Origin: Deltaproteobacteria bacterium
GTDB taxonomy: Bacteria > Desulfobacterota > Syntrophia > Syntrophales > Smithellaceae
DNA length: 64,000 nucleotides
NCBI GenBank assembly: GCA_012729055.1
Contig: JAAYDW010000011.1
Coordinates: 1-64,000 of the forward strand
Direction of reading: 5' to 3'
Made by a program: the position numbers and the translations under genes. The notes beneath the pieces are model-generated. The model did not search any database. It saw only the letters and a program-made list of their open reading frames with translations, and was not told where the DNA came from. Shown one piece after another: positions 45,266 through 54,360 of this stretch. Position 1 is the stretch's first letter, and each line of letters opens with the position of its first letter.

Positions 45266-45739
45266 ATGGAAAACGACGAAAAACGTTTTACCGAAATGAT
45301 GGACGTGTTTACGGGGCTTGCGCAGGCGACGCGCTGCTGCCGGCAGGACGCCGCTTTTTGCGGCGGGGTGACCTTTCACCAGTACATGGCGCTGGATGCC
45401 GTCTCCCGCGGCGGCCGGCTCAGGCTGTCCGATCTGCGCGGAGAGCTGGCCGTGGAAAAAAGCACCGCAACCCGGCTTTTAAAGCCGCTTCTCGACGGAA
45501 AGCTTTTGAAAAAAGAGCCGTCCGCCGCGGATTTCCGGGCCTTCGACCTGACGCTCACGCCAAAAGGCGCAAGAAAACATCGGGAAGTGAAAGCCTGTCT
45601 TCGGAAATTCTTCGGCCGGATCGCCGGCCACCTGCCCGAAACCGAGCGCGACGCCGTTTTGCAGGCGGTGCGGACATTCATCGGCGCGATCAGAACGTCA
45701 GCGGGCATCTGCAGCTGTTGCCCGGAAAACCCGGAGTAA
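45266..45739 (+). CDS. Cysteine-rich MarR-family regulator upstream of hgcAB
   Basis: A 157-residue winged-helix regulator. The helix-turn-helix runs over LSDLRGELAVEKSTATRLLKPLL (quoted in parts: recognition helix KSTATRLLKPL), the wing is KEPSAADFRAFDLTLTPKG, and flanking helices give the MarR dimer fold. Cysteines cluster in both dimerisation ends: C24, C25 and C32 near the N-terminus and C149, C151 and C152 at the C-terminus. Such a layout could bind a soft metal or sense thiol stress. The gene ends four bases before hgcA, and a palindrome overlaps its promoter, so it probably represses itself and hgcAB. ArsR-type regulators have been reported near hgcAB elsewhere; this one reads as MarR. 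Confidence 0.85.
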   Translation: MENDEKRFTEMMDVFTGLAQATRCCRQDAAFCGGVTFHQYMALDAVSRGGRLRLSDLRGELAVEKSTATRLLKPLLDGKLLKKEPSAADFRAFDLTLTPKGARKHREVKACLRKFFGRIAGHLPETERDAVLQAVRTFIGAIRTSAGICSCCPENPE

Positions 45740-45743
45740 AAAA

Positions 45744-46880
45744 ATGACCGAAAATAAATATTCTCTGGAATTGCCGGTCCTCGGCGGAGGACTTGAATCT
45801 CCGGACGCGGGCGGCGTCGTTGTTTTACCGTCGCTCAACCAGCCCTTCGTGACGGGCGAGATGCGTACGCCCGTGGGGACCGTTCCCCGGATCGCAGCCG
45901 AGCTCGCCGGCCGGGACCGCCTGGGAACCCTCAAGGCCCGCCTGGGCGTGAACCGGGCAAACTACAAGGTGGAGCCGGGCCTTTACGCCCTGGGCCGTCC
46001 GGATGAGACGTCGCCCGTCCTGGCTTCGGCCAATTACAAGACGAGTTTCGACTGCCTGCGCCGGTCGCTCGCAGGGCGCGATGCCTGGATTCTGGTGCTG
46101 GATACGAAGGGAATCAACGTCTGGTGCGCGGCGGGAAAAGGCACCTTCGGCACAAACGAACTGGTTTACCGGATCGAGGCCGGCGGCTTGAAAAAAGTCG
46201 TCGCGCACCGGCGCATCATTGTCCCGCAGCTTGCCGCGCCGGGCGTGGCCGCGCACACGGTCAAAATCCTTTCGGGCTTCCGGGTCCACTACGGCCCGGT
46301 CCGAGCAGACGACCTGCCGGCTTACCTCGACGCCGGTCTTGCGGCCAGCCGGGACATGCGCAGAGTATCCTTCGGACTTCCGGACCGGGCGATCCTGATT
46401 CCCATCGAGCTCGCGGGCGCGGCAAAAATCTTTTTTCTGGCTTCCCTGGCGGCCCTGCTTCTGGCAGGCCTTTTGGGGCCGGCGGGCCTTGCCGCCAATC
46501 TTTTTCATGACGGCCTTTTTGCGGTGGCGGCGCTGGGCCTGGGCCTCCTGGCGGGCGCCGTCCTCCACCCGCTGCTGCTGCCCTGGCTGCCCGGGCGCGC
46601 CTTTTCACAAAAGGGAGCAACCGCCGGGCTGATTGTCGTTCTGGGTCTGCTTTACGCGCGGGGCGTCGATCTTTCAATTCTGCCCGGGAAACTGGAGGCC
46701 CTGGCCTGGCTTCTGATCGTTCCCGCCGTTGCGGCATTTCTCGCGATGAATTTCACGGGCTGCTCAACGTATACGTCGCCGGCCGGCGTGAAAAAGGAAA
46801 TGCGTCTGGCCCTGCCGCTCGAGATTTCCGCTGCTGCGCTGGGATCGGTCTTGTGGATCGCGGCGCTTTTCACAGCCTAG
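45744..46880 (+). CDS. hgcA: Mercury methylation corrinoid protein HgcA
   Basis: A 378-residue protein with the diagnostic HgcA motif N125-VWC128AAGK followed by GTFGT. The cysteine is the proposed lower ligand to cobalt of the corrinoid, which passes a methyl group to Hg(II). Residues about 30-215 form the CdhD-like corrinoid domain. Residues about 225-378 hold four to five hydrophobic helices, anchoring it in the cytoplasmic membrane. CGGAG precedes the ATG. It lies between the MarR-type gene (four bases) and hgcB (eight bases). Known biology: HgcA and HgcB are both required for methylmercury formation in anaerobes. Confidence 0.97.
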   Translation: MTENKYSLELPVLGGGLESPDAGGVVVLPSLNQPFVTGEMRTPVGTVPRIAAELAGRDRLGTLKARLGVNRANYKVEPGLYALGRPDETSPVLASANYKTSFDCLRRSLAGRDAWILVLDTKGINVWCAAGKGTFGTNELVYRIEAGGLKKVVAHRRIIVPQLAAPGVAAHTVKILSGFRVHYGPVRADDLPAYLDAGLAASRDMRRVSFGLPDRAILIPIELAGAAKIFFLASLAALLLAGLLGPAGLAANLFHDGLFAVAALGLGLLAGAVLHPLLLPWLPGRAFSQKGATAGLIVVLGLLYARGVDLSILPGKLEALAWLLIVPAVAAFLAMNFTGCSTYTSPAGVKKEMRLALPLEISAAALGSVLWIAALFTA

Positions 46881-46888
46881 GAGTTTTT

Positions 46889-47200
46889 ATGAAGGATTTG
46901 ATTTATCTCAAAAACGTCGCGAGTCTGCACATGGACATCGCCAGGTGCACCGGCTGCGGCATGTGCCGGGAGGTCTGCCCGCACGACGTCTTCGTGATGA
47001 ACGGCAAAACCGCCGCCATCGCCCGGCGCGACGCCTGCATGGAGTGCGGCGCGTGCAGCCGCAACTGTCCGGCGGGCGCCCTCTCCGTCTCCGCGGGCGT
47101 CGGCTGCGCGGCCGCTGTTCTCAACGGCCTTTTGGGCCGAAGCGGCGGCGAGTGCTGCTGCGGACCGGCGGAAGACGGTGGGAAGACCGGCTGCTGCTAG
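46889..47200 (+). CDS. hgcB: Mercury methylation ferredoxin HgcB
   Basis: A 103-residue 2[4Fe-4S] ferredoxin. Cluster cysteines are C20/C23/C26/C30 (CTGCGMCREVCP) and C50/C53/C56/C60 in the HgcB signature CMECGACSRNCP. An extra C73 matches the conserved HgcB cysteine, and the tail ends with C89-C91 and a vicinal C102-C103 pair, proposed to bind mercury. It would reduce the HgcA corrinoid and may deliver Hg(II). AGGAG lies five bases before the ATG at 46889; an in-frame upstream start overlapping hgcA is less likely. Confidence 0.97.
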   Translation: MKDLIYLKNVASLHMDIARCTGCGMCREVCPHDVFVMNGKTAAIARRDACMECGACSRNCPAGALSVSAGVGCAAAVLNGLLGRSGGECCCGPAEDGGKTGCC

Positions 47201-47306
47201 GCGCTTTTTTCGCCGGATCCTTCGGAAACCGGAATCGGGACAATACAATCCGGCGCAGCCGTTAATTTTCATCTTATCGATATTATTGAGCTATATTTTT
47301 CAACTC

Positions 47307-47335
47307 TTGACTTTGCCCGGTCTTTCCGGTAAAGA
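47307..47335 (+). promoter_or_regulatory. Candidate GAPDH promoter
   Basis: TTGACT (47307-47312) and TAAAGA (47330-47335) are 17 bp apart, within the 305-bp interval between hgcB and the GAPDH gene. The leader would be about 165 nt. Confidence 0.5.
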
Positions 47336-47466
47336 TTTTCCGGTCTTCCCAAATGACCTCTATAAATTGACGGATAGCGGACTTGCGTAAGATCTACTCC
47401 ATCATACCTGCCTCAGCACCTCACAGGCAGTTCTGTGTCCGGCCCTCTTCACTTCATTACAAAAAA

Positions 47467-47487
47467 TCATTCCCGCCTGCACGGGGG
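47467..47487. repeat. Degenerate REP-like core in the GAPDH leader
   Basis: ATTCCCGCCTGCACGGGGG is one to two changes from the palindromic core seen in hsdR and at 18281. It ends just before the AAAGGAGG ribosome site of the GAPDH gene. Confidence 0.65.
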
Positions 47488-47505
47488 TAAAGGAGGAAAT
47501 ACATC

Positions 47506-48777
47506 ATGAGCAACACGAGCACAAAGGAAAACAGGTTGCCGGTACTCGGCATCAACAGTCTGGGGCGCATCGGGAAATTGACGCTCTGGCATCATGTTCA
47601 GAGAAAATACTTTCAGGAAATCGTCATCAACCAGGGCCGCGACATCGGCATGGGCATGGAGACGATCGCCCGCCTGATTGAAGCGGACGCCACGTACGGG
47701 CTGCTCCACCGCTTCCTTTACGGCTACAAGGCGAAGCCCTGCATCCAGATCACGGACGACAAAAACGGCAAAATGCTCATCGACGGCATTCCGGTGACCG
47801 TTTTGCGCCAGGAGCGCAACCCCCTGAACATCCCCTGGCGTCAGTACGGCGCGGATGTCGTGGTGGACTGCAGCGGCTCCTTCAAGGATCCGACCGTTCC
47901 CGCAGACGACAAGAAGGGATCGATCCGGGGGCATTTGAACGGCGGCGCCAAGGTGGTCATCCATTCCGCTCCGTTCAAGATTAAAAACAAGGCGCTTGCA
48001 ACGCCCGATGACACCGTCACCCTGATTTTCGGCATCAACCACACGGTCTTCGATCCCAAGAAGCATCTGCTGGTTTCTGCGGCCTCCTGCACGACCACGG
48101 GTCTTGCGCACATGGTGAAACCGCTTCTGGACAACGAGGAGACGAGCACGATTCTGACGGCCTCCATGTCGACGATTCACGCCGTCACCAACACCCAGAG
48201 CGTTCTGGACAAGCTGCCGAAGGCGGGCGAAAAGGACATCCGCAAAACGCGCAGCATTCTGAACAACATCATTCTCACCTCGACCGGCGCCGCGAAGGCC
48301 CTCATCGAGGTGATTCCTGAGGTGAAGAACATCGGCTTCATGGGCGACTCCATCCGGGTGCCGACCAACACCCTGTCGCTCATCGTGCTGAACGCGACCT
48401 TCCAGGCCAAGCGCAACGGCAAGGGCGACGCGGCCAACATCGACACGAAGAAGCTCAACGACATTTACGAAAAGACCGCCCAGGCCACTCCGCTGGTCCG
48501 TTTCACGATGCAGCAGAACGTATCCACCGATCTGATCGGGGAAGACGCGGCGATCATCATCGAAGGCCAGTTCAACCACACCCGGACGGCGTTCATTCCG
48601 GTGGACCTCTCGCATATTCCTAATCTGCCGGCGGGCCTGCTGGACAGCCTCAAGGAAAAAACGCTGCAGCTCCCCGTCGTTCACGCCAAGATTTTCGGCT
48701 GGTACGACAATGAATACGGCAGCTACACCAACCGGATGGGAGATTTAACCGTTTACGTCCACAAAAATATTCAGTAA
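47506..48777 (+). CDS. gap: Glyceraldehyde-3-phosphate dehydrogenase, long form
   Basis: A 423-residue GAPDH. The NAD fold begins LGINSLGRIGKLTLW. The catalytic Cys195 lies in VSAASCTTTGLAHMVKP, with HAVTNTQ carrying the His partner; GDSIRVPTNTLSL and GWYDNEYGSYTNRMGDL follow. It is about 85 residues longer than common 335-residue enzymes, with insertions in the NAD half (FLYGYKAKPCIQI region). The segment after the active Cys also departs from the usual CTTNCLAP. It oxidises glyceraldehyde 3-phosphate in glycolysis or works in reverse in gluconeogenesis. AAAGGAGG precedes the ATG, and a strong terminator follows. Confidence 0.93.
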   Translation: MSNTSTKENRLPVLGINSLGRIGKLTLWHHVQRKYFQEIVINQGRDIGMGMETIARLIEADATYGLLHRFLYGYKAKPCIQITDDKNGKMLIDGIPVTVLRQERNPLNIPWRQYGADVVVDCSGSFKDPTVPADDKKGSIRGHLNGGAKVVIHSAPFKIKNKALATPDDTVTLIFGINHTVFDPKKHLLVSAASCTTTGLAHMVKPLLDNEETSTILTASMSTIHAVTNTQSVLDKLPKAGEKDIRKTRSILNNIILTSTGAAKALIEVIPEVKNIGFMGDSIRVPTNTLSLIVLNATFQAKRNGKGDAANIDTKKLNDIYEKTAQATPLVRFTMQQNVSTDLIGEDAAIIIEGQFNHTRTAFIPVDLSHIPNLPAGLLDSLKEKTLQLPVVHAKIFGWYDNEYGSYTNRMGDLTVYVHKNIQ

Positions 48778-48798
48778 ACCGCACACACCGGGAAACGT

Positions 48799-48833
48799 CC
48801 CCGCTTTCCGCCCGAGGAAAGCGGGGATTTTTT
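48799..48833 (+). terminator. Rho-independent terminator of the GAPDH gene
   Basis: CCCCGCTTTCC and GGAAAGCGGGG form an 11-bp stem with a six-base loop, followed by ATTTTTT. Confidence 0.92.
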
Positions 48834-48946
48834 GAACCGGCCGACGGGGCAAGAGGCGCTTTCCTCTTGGCGCAAATTGGGATAAGATGCCTTATCTCCC
48901 ATGACACTCGCCGGCGCTTGCATTCCCGGCTTGAAGGGGTGGAACG

Positions 48947-49936
48947 GTGTCCACGGAAACGGAACAGGTTGAGGGAACCCGGACGCAGCTTCGGGATCAG
49001 CTGGAAAAGACGGCCCTTGAAAATCAGCGGCTGAAGGCCCGGTTCGGCTCCGTCACCAAGCAGGTCCGCGAGCTCAACGAGTTCATCCAGATCATGCTGA
49101 CCGTGTCGCCTTTTGCAATCTGCATCATCCAGCAGAACAAACTCATTTTCACGAACAAGGCCTTTTCCGAAATTCTCGGATATTCCGCCAAGCAGCTGAG
49201 AAACCTGCCTCCCTCGAACCTGGTATTCAAAGAGGACCGCGACCATGTCCGCAAAAGCGTGCGCGCCATGCTCACGGGCAACGCGCAGTCCTTTTTCATG
49301 TTCCGCGTGCTGACCCGCGATGAAAAAATCAAGTGGATCCTGGGATCGGTCGCCCTCATCCACATGAACGAAAAGCAGGCGGTGATCGGCAACTTCGTCG
49401 ATTTGACGGAAGGACGGGTCATGCAGCTCGCCTACAGCGACCCGCTCACAGGGCTCCCCAACCGGAAGCTCGTTCTGGATCGTCTGGAACAGGCCATCGT
49501 CTCGGCCAAAAGGCGCTGCAGCAAGCTGGCCGTGCTGTTTGTCGACCTGGATGAATTCAAGGAAGTGAACGACGCTCACGGGCACAAAACGGGCGACCGG
49601 CTGCTCATCGAAATCGCCAACCGGATGAAACAGGTCATCCGCCGGGAAAACGACACCATCGCGCGCATCGGCGGGGACGAGTTTCTGGTTCTGCTCACGG
49701 ATATCGAACAGGAAAGCCAGATCGAAACCGTCGTCGTCCACTTGTTCGATACGTTCCGCGCTCCGGTGGCCGTCGGAAAGCCGCCCGGCGGGATCAAGGT
49801 CAATTTCAGCATCGGCGTGGCGCTGTTTCCGGAGCACGGACAGGATCCGGACGTCCTCATTTCCAACGCCGATCAGGCCATGTACCGGGCAAAAAAGAAA
49901 CCGGGCAAAAACCACTTTTCCTTTTTTCATCCCTGA
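48947..49936 (+). CDS. PAS-GGDEF diguanylate cyclase
   Basis: A 329-residue cytoplasmic protein: an N-terminal coiled coil (about 1-45), a PAS domain (about 50-160, FAICIIQQNKLIFTNKAFSEILGY) and a GGDEF domain (about 165-329). The active site G242GDEF246 is intact, so it should make cyclic di-GMP. The inhibitory I-site REND lies five residues before it, so product feedback is expected. The start is a GTG with GAAGGGG upstream. No transmembrane segment is seen. The ligand or signal of the PAS domain is unknown. Confidence 0.93.
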   Translation: MSTETEQVEGTRTQLRDQLEKTALENQRLKARFGSVTKQVRELNEFIQIMLTVSPFAICIIQQNKLIFTNKAFSEILGYSAKQLRNLPPSNLVFKEDRDHVRKSVRAMLTGNAQSFFMFRVLTRDEKIKWILGSVALIHMNEKQAVIGNFVDLTEGRVMQLAYSDPLTGLPNRKLVLDRLEQAIVSAKRRCSKLAVLFVDLDEFKEVNDAHGHKTGDRLLIEIANRMKQVIRRENDTIARIGGDEFLVLLTDIEQESQIETVVVHLFDTFRAPVAVGKPPGGIKVNFSIGVALFPEHGQDPDVLISNADQAMYRAKKKPGKNHFSFFHP

Positions 49937-49950
49937 CGCCCGACGGCCGG

Positions 49951-52900
49951 TTACAGGGCGATGGAATAAAAGCGGTCCGTCTCCCGTTCGTGTTTTCCGA
50001 GGTAAAGCGCTCCGGTCCAGCCGTCGATGCAGATGAAGTCCCCCGCGCGGATCGTGTGTCCCTCGAGCGCGGCATAGCCTTCCGATTCATACACTTTCAG
50101 TTTGCTCAATCCCACCACGCCGACCTTGCTGAGCTGCGGGATGGTGACGGCGGCATGGGACGTCGCGCCGCCTTTGGCGGTCAAGAGCCCCTCCACCTGC
50201 AACAGGACGCCGACATCGTCCGGCACCGTGTCGGGCCGGATCAGAATCAAGGACGTCTTGGGTTCGGTCTGGCGGAACCGCCGGATGTCCTCTTCCGAAT
50301 AAACCGCGCGGCCGCACAACGCGCCGCCGCTCACGCCGATGCCGGCGCCCAAAAGCGAGGCGTGCAGGGACGGCGTGTCCTTGAAACGGCGCAGGCTCTT
50401 GGTTTTGGTCTGATCCATGTCCCGCGTCTGCAGAATGTAGAGCTGCTCCTTCCGGGGGCCCTCGAAGGTGAATTCGATTTCCTGATGGTTGAAGCCCTTT
50501 TCATAAATCAGGACTTCCGCGATCCGGACCAGCTCGGCGTAAATGTCCGGGAAATTGCCCTCCAGGGAAATGTCCGTGTTGCGGTGCTCGATCATCCGCT
50601 GTTTTTCCGAAATGGGAAAGGTCTCGACCAGACCGGAAACGATATCGTCCCCCTGAACGCCGAAAATGAAATCGCCGTAGAGCGTCACTTCAGCCGAAGC
50701 GCTCTTCGGATCGCGCGTGAAGATCACGCCGGACCCGGAGCGTTCATGAAAATTGCCGAAGACCATCGCCTGCACGATGACGGCCGTTCCCCACTCGTCC
50801 GACAGGCGCATCTGATGACGGTAAATCTGGGCCTGCTCGGAATACCAGGAATCGAAAACCTGCAAAATGGCGTGGCGCAGCTGCCGGAGCGGATCGTCCG
50901 CGAGCGGAATGCCGCTGTCCAGGATGCCTTTTTTATAGGCCAGCGCAATCTGCTTCATCTGGTCGGCCGGAAACTGGATTTTGCGCTCCACGCCGTGCTT
51001 GTGCTTGAAGCCGTCCATGATGGCGTCGAAAAAATCGCGGCTCTGCCCCTGAAACATGCCCCAGGTCTGGAGAAAACGGCGGTAGGAATCCCAGGCCGCC
51101 CACGAAAAATCGTCCCTGAGGCTGAGGGTTTCCGCAATCGCGGCGTTGATCCCGACGTTCAAAAACGAGCGCATCATGCCGGGCAGCGACACCGTGGCGC
51201 CGCTGCGAACCGACAACAGCAGGGGGTTGTGGCGGTCGCCGAATTTGCGGCCGGTCTTTTTTTCCAGCGCGGCGAGCTGCCGGTTGACGCGGTCGGCCAG
51301 GTCCCGGAAAATATACTTGTAGCCGTACACCGCGTCGTAGCCGCGGAAGACTTCCGTGGTGATGATGAAGCCCGGCGGCACCGGAAACCCGAAGGACACC
51401 AGCTTCTTGAGAAAGTAGCCCTTGTTTCCCAAGAGAATCTGGTTGTCCAGGCTGCCGTTTTTCCCATAGATGGAGGAAACCGCCAGCTCCGGATTGTAGT
51501 CCATCAGCAGATTGAGAATCCGCTTGTTGTCCTTGAATTTTTCGAGCTCCGCGTCGAGGGTTTTGATGACGGCGTGGACGAAATTATCGAGCACCTGCAG
51601 GCCGAAGGCCGACGAGATCATGGCGCGGAGAAAATTCTCGGACTGCTGGTACACCAGTTCGTCGGAGCGCTTTTCGCCCTCCCGAACGGACGCCGCGTCG
51701 CAAAGCGGCGTGATGCGGCGGACGACGATCGGCAGATTGACGCTGTGGGCGTCGATGTAATAGTCGCGGATGACATCCTGGATGCCCTTGGAGATGAAGC
51801 GGAAAATATCCAGATACTGGTCGACGGAAAACTGTTTGATCGGCAGGGCGCTCGTGACGTACTTGACCTTGGCCACCAGTCCCTCCGTGGCGATCCCTTC
51901 CAGTTCCAGGGCGCCGAGGTAGTGCCACAGGTAGGTGTGAATCTTGATGATCGTCCGCTTGGTGATGAATTTCAGATTCAGGGATTTGACCAGCTCCTCG
52001 AACAGCATGCCGCCCAGCGCCTCAAGCCGGAGCGACAGCCCCAGCGCGTCGAACTTCTCCTCATGATATGTGCCGTACATGGAGGGAATGCCCGCGGCGA
52101 TGTGCCGCTTGTGGTAAATATTCTCGAACGACTGGGTCTTCCGGCCGGACAGAATTTTCGCCTTGAGGACGGACAGGAACTTGAGAATGCTCGCCAGACT
52201 GCGGTAGTAATTTTTTCCGGCAAGCGAACGTTTCAGGGACTGGATATCCTGGGCGGTAAAGGCGTTGGCGGATTCCAGATCCTTGAGCAGGTCGAAATAC
52301 TGTGGAAAATATTTTTTGTACACCAGCTGATAAATCCGGATCATCAGCGCCACGCGCTCCCGGTCTCCGTCCGGAATGTCCGGAATCTGCGCGATTTCCC
52401 GGGCAATTCTGGCCTTGTCCCATTCCAGGAAATTCCGCGGGTCCTTGTCCGCCTTGAGATAGAGACTGCCCAGCGCCTTGTGCATGCCGTCGAAATAAAC
52501 GCCTTCGTTATGCACGTCGTCGAACACTTCGTTCGGAATATGCTTGCGGATGAAGCGCTTGTCGCCGGAAAACCAGAAGCGGAAAATATCCTCGGTGAAT
52601 TCGACGAGCAGGCTGTTGCTCTCCACGTGCGACTGCTTGCGCAGAAATCCCACCAGCCGGTCGTTGCGGAAAGACAGCTCGTCCACCCGGGTGGTGATGT
52701 CGCGCAGCTCCCCTTCGGCGCCGATTTCGCTGAAATACACGGGAAACAGGCGCAAAAGCTGTTTGATCAGATTGTAGGCCGGCGCGATATCGGCGTTGAG
52801 CAGACGCGAGATATCGCGTTGGATCAGGTCCGTGTCGCGGATGAAAATGCCGCCGAGCTTCAGATTGACGATAAGCGCGGAAATCAGCCTTTTCGTCCAG

Positions 52901-54189
52901 CGCGGCTTCATCGCGATGATTTCCAGCCAGGCGCGGATGGTCCGGATATGCTCGGAATTGACGCGCACCTGCCAGTCCGTCGTGGCGCCCCGGATGTCCG
53001 GATACTCAAAGCCGTAATTGATCAGCTCGTCGATGAAGATTTCCACCAGCGGATGGGCGTTTTGCGCAAAAATCTCCCGGGCCGCCGTAACGATGCAGTC
53101 GATGCTCGCGCCGCGGAATTCATTTTGCGACGTGTTTTTTTTCAGGAAGCCGAAAATCTTGCGCACGAAATCGCCCAGGTTTTCCTTTTTTTCCTCCTGG
53201 AAGACCAACTTGAGCGAGTGATTGATTTCCCGCATGGCGCTGACGTGAATATCGCGCAGCCCCGGCGCCGACATGACGCCGAAGAGGAAATCGAGTTTGA
53301 CCAGATGACGGCTCGAGTAAGCCTCGGATTTTTCGAGCGCGTCGGCCACGTGGAGATAGCCGTCGATGATTGAAAAATAATCCGGCAGGGCCAGAAAATC
53401 CTTCCTCCGCGCTCCCGGCGGATCCCCGTCCCGCGGACAGAGCGTCTCGAGGTCCAGAATCAGCCGGCGAAAGCGGTGGTGAGACAGCGGCCGGATCAGC
53501 TCCAGGTAGGCGCTTTCATCCGGCGGCTCGTCGGCCCGCCGCTCCGCGATCAGCCACAGCGCCGGATCCGGCTGGCCCAGCCAGAACGTGTAGGTCGTCC
53601 GGAACATTTTGTACAGGAGCGTATCGAAGGCGGGCGTGGTGAGCTGCACGTTTTTTTCTTCGATCGCCCGGAGAATCCGCTTCAGGTAGGACGAGCACTT
53701 TTTGAACAGCGCGGTTTCGCCCTCGGCCAGTTCAAGAAAAGCGTTGATGAACTCCGGAAACAGCGACAGGTTTCTTTCCAGGAATTCATTGCTCTGCATG
53801 ATAATCGCATCGGCGTAATCAAAGAGATAATGAATGGCGCTGTCCTTGACGTCATCGGAGGCGTTGGATTGGAGGATGTCGAAATACATGGCGAGCAGCA
53901 TGGACAGGGCGGCTTGCCCCTGGGGATGGCTGTTGTAAATGTAAAAATCCCCGATGGAGATCGTCTTGAGTTCCTTGAGAACAAATTCCCAGTTGACGTA
54001 GGGATGGTTGAGCTCCGTGAGCAGCTCACGGGTCTTTTTCTGCAAACCGTAGTGATCTTGAACAATCTCAAGAAGCGGCGCGTACTGCGGTGGAATCTGA
54101 ACATCCACCGCCGTCCGCTCCAGATTGACTTTTAATGCTGAGGAAACCCATCGGCTGCCCCTGGCGAAGGGTTTTGATTTTGTTGTCAT
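49951..54189 (-). CDS. PEP synthase/pyruvate phosphate dikinase-like protein with a long unknown N-terminal region
   Basis: A 1412-residue protein. The first 890 residues or so are helical and match nothing I recognise. Residues about 920-1260 are the ATP-grasp PEP/pyruvate-binding domain: LGNKGYFLKKLVSFGFPVPPG, SVRSGATVSLPGMM, SGSGVIFTRDP and the E-rich QEIEFTFEGP (quoted in parts). Residues about 1300-1395 are the phosphohistidine swivelling domain, with H1345 in KGGATSHAAV. The C-terminal PEP/pyruvate TIM barrel of true PEP synthases is absent. It could therefore autophosphorylate from ATP but must use another acceptor. AAAGG lies before the ATG. It follows the OadB-like gene on the same strand. 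Confidence 0.75.
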   Translation of the reverse strand: MTTKSKPFARGSRWVSSALKVNLERTAVDVQIPPQYAPLLEIVQDHYGLQKKTRELLTELNHPYVNWEFVLKELKTISIGDFYIYNSHPQGQAALSMLLAMYFDILQSNASDDVKDSAIHYLFDYADAIIMQSNEFLERNLSLFPEFINAFLELAEGETALFKKCSSYLKRILRAIEEKNVQLTTPAFDTLLYKMFRTTYTFWLGQPDPALWLIAERRADEPPDESAYLELIRPLSHHRFRRLILDLETLCPRDGDPPGARRKDFLALPDYFSIIDGYLHVADALEKSEAYSSRHLVKLDFLFGVMSAPGLRDIHVSAMREINHSLKLVFQEEKKENLGDFVRKIFGFLKKNTSQNEFRGASIDCIVTAAREIFAQNAHPLVEIFIDELINYGFEYPDIRGATTDWQVRVNSEHIRTIRAWLEIIAMKPRWTKRLISALIVNLKLGGIFIRDTDLIQRDISRLLNADIAPAYNLIKQLLRLFPVYFSEIGAEGELRDITTRVDELSFRNDRLVGFLRKQSHVESNSLLVEFTEDIFRFWFSGDKRFIRKHIPNEVFDDVHNEGVYFDGMHKALGSLYLKADKDPRNFLEWDKARIAREIAQIPDIPDGDRERVALMIRIYQLVYKKYFPQYFDLLKDLESANAFTAQDIQSLKRSLAGKNYYRSLASILKFLSVLKAKILSGRKTQSFENIYHKRHIAAGIPSMYGTYHEEKFDALGLSLRLEALGGMLFEELVKSLNLKFITKRTIIKIHTYLWHYLGALELEGIATEGLVAKVKYVTSALPIKQFSVDQYLDIFRFISKGIQDVIRDYYIDAHSVNLPIVVRRITPLCDAASVREGEKRSDELVYQQSENFLRAMISSAFGLQVLDNFVHAVIKTLDAELEKFKDNKRILNLLMDYNPELAVSSIYGKNGSLDNQILLGNKGYFLKKLVSFGFPVPPGFIITTEVFRGYDAVYGYKYIFRDLADRVNRQLAALEKKTGRKFGDRHNPLLLSVRSGATVSLPGMMRSFLNVGINAAIAETLSLRDDFSWAAWDSYRRFLQTWGMFQGQSRDFFDAIMDGFKHKHGVERKIQFPADQMKQIALAYKKGILDSGIPLADDPLRQLRHAILQVFDSWYSEQAQIYRHQMRLSDEWGTAVIVQAMVFGNFHERSGSGVIFTRDPKSASAEVTLYGDFIFGVQGDDIVSGLVETFPISEKQRMIEHRNTDISLEGNFPDIYAELVRIAEVLIYEKGFNHQEIEFTFEGPRKEQLYILQTRDMDQTKTKSLRRFKDTPSLHASLLGAGIGVSGGALCGRAVYSEEDIRRFRQTEPKTSLILIRPDTVPDDVGVLLQVEGLLTAKGGATSHAAVTIPQLSKVGVVGLSKLKVYESEGYAALEGHTIRAGDFICIDGWTGALYLGKHERETDRFYSIAL

Positions 54190-54360
54190 ATGTCATTGCC
54201 TTTACCGGTTGAATAAAACAGATATTACGCCTTATTTCAAGACGTAATATCTGCCGATCCGGTAAAGCTTGGAAGATGCGCGCAAAGGGAATGCCGCCTG
54301 TGATGCGCCAAGAACCTTCGAGCGCCCGAAAATGGTTTTCCCCTGAGCGATTCAATCCGC

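Noticed and set aside
45266..45739. ArsR-family assignment for the regulator before hgcAB
   Set aside because: The order of helices, the wing KEPSAADFRAFDLTLTPKG and the length fit MarR, and the ArsR metal motif ELCVCDL is absent.
49990..53373. A 1127-codon plus-strand open frame opposite the PEP-synthase-like gene
   Set aside because: It is antisense to a gene with clear ATP-grasp and phosphohistidine motifs, its translation has no recognisable domain, and long antisense frames are expected in GC-rich coding DNA.
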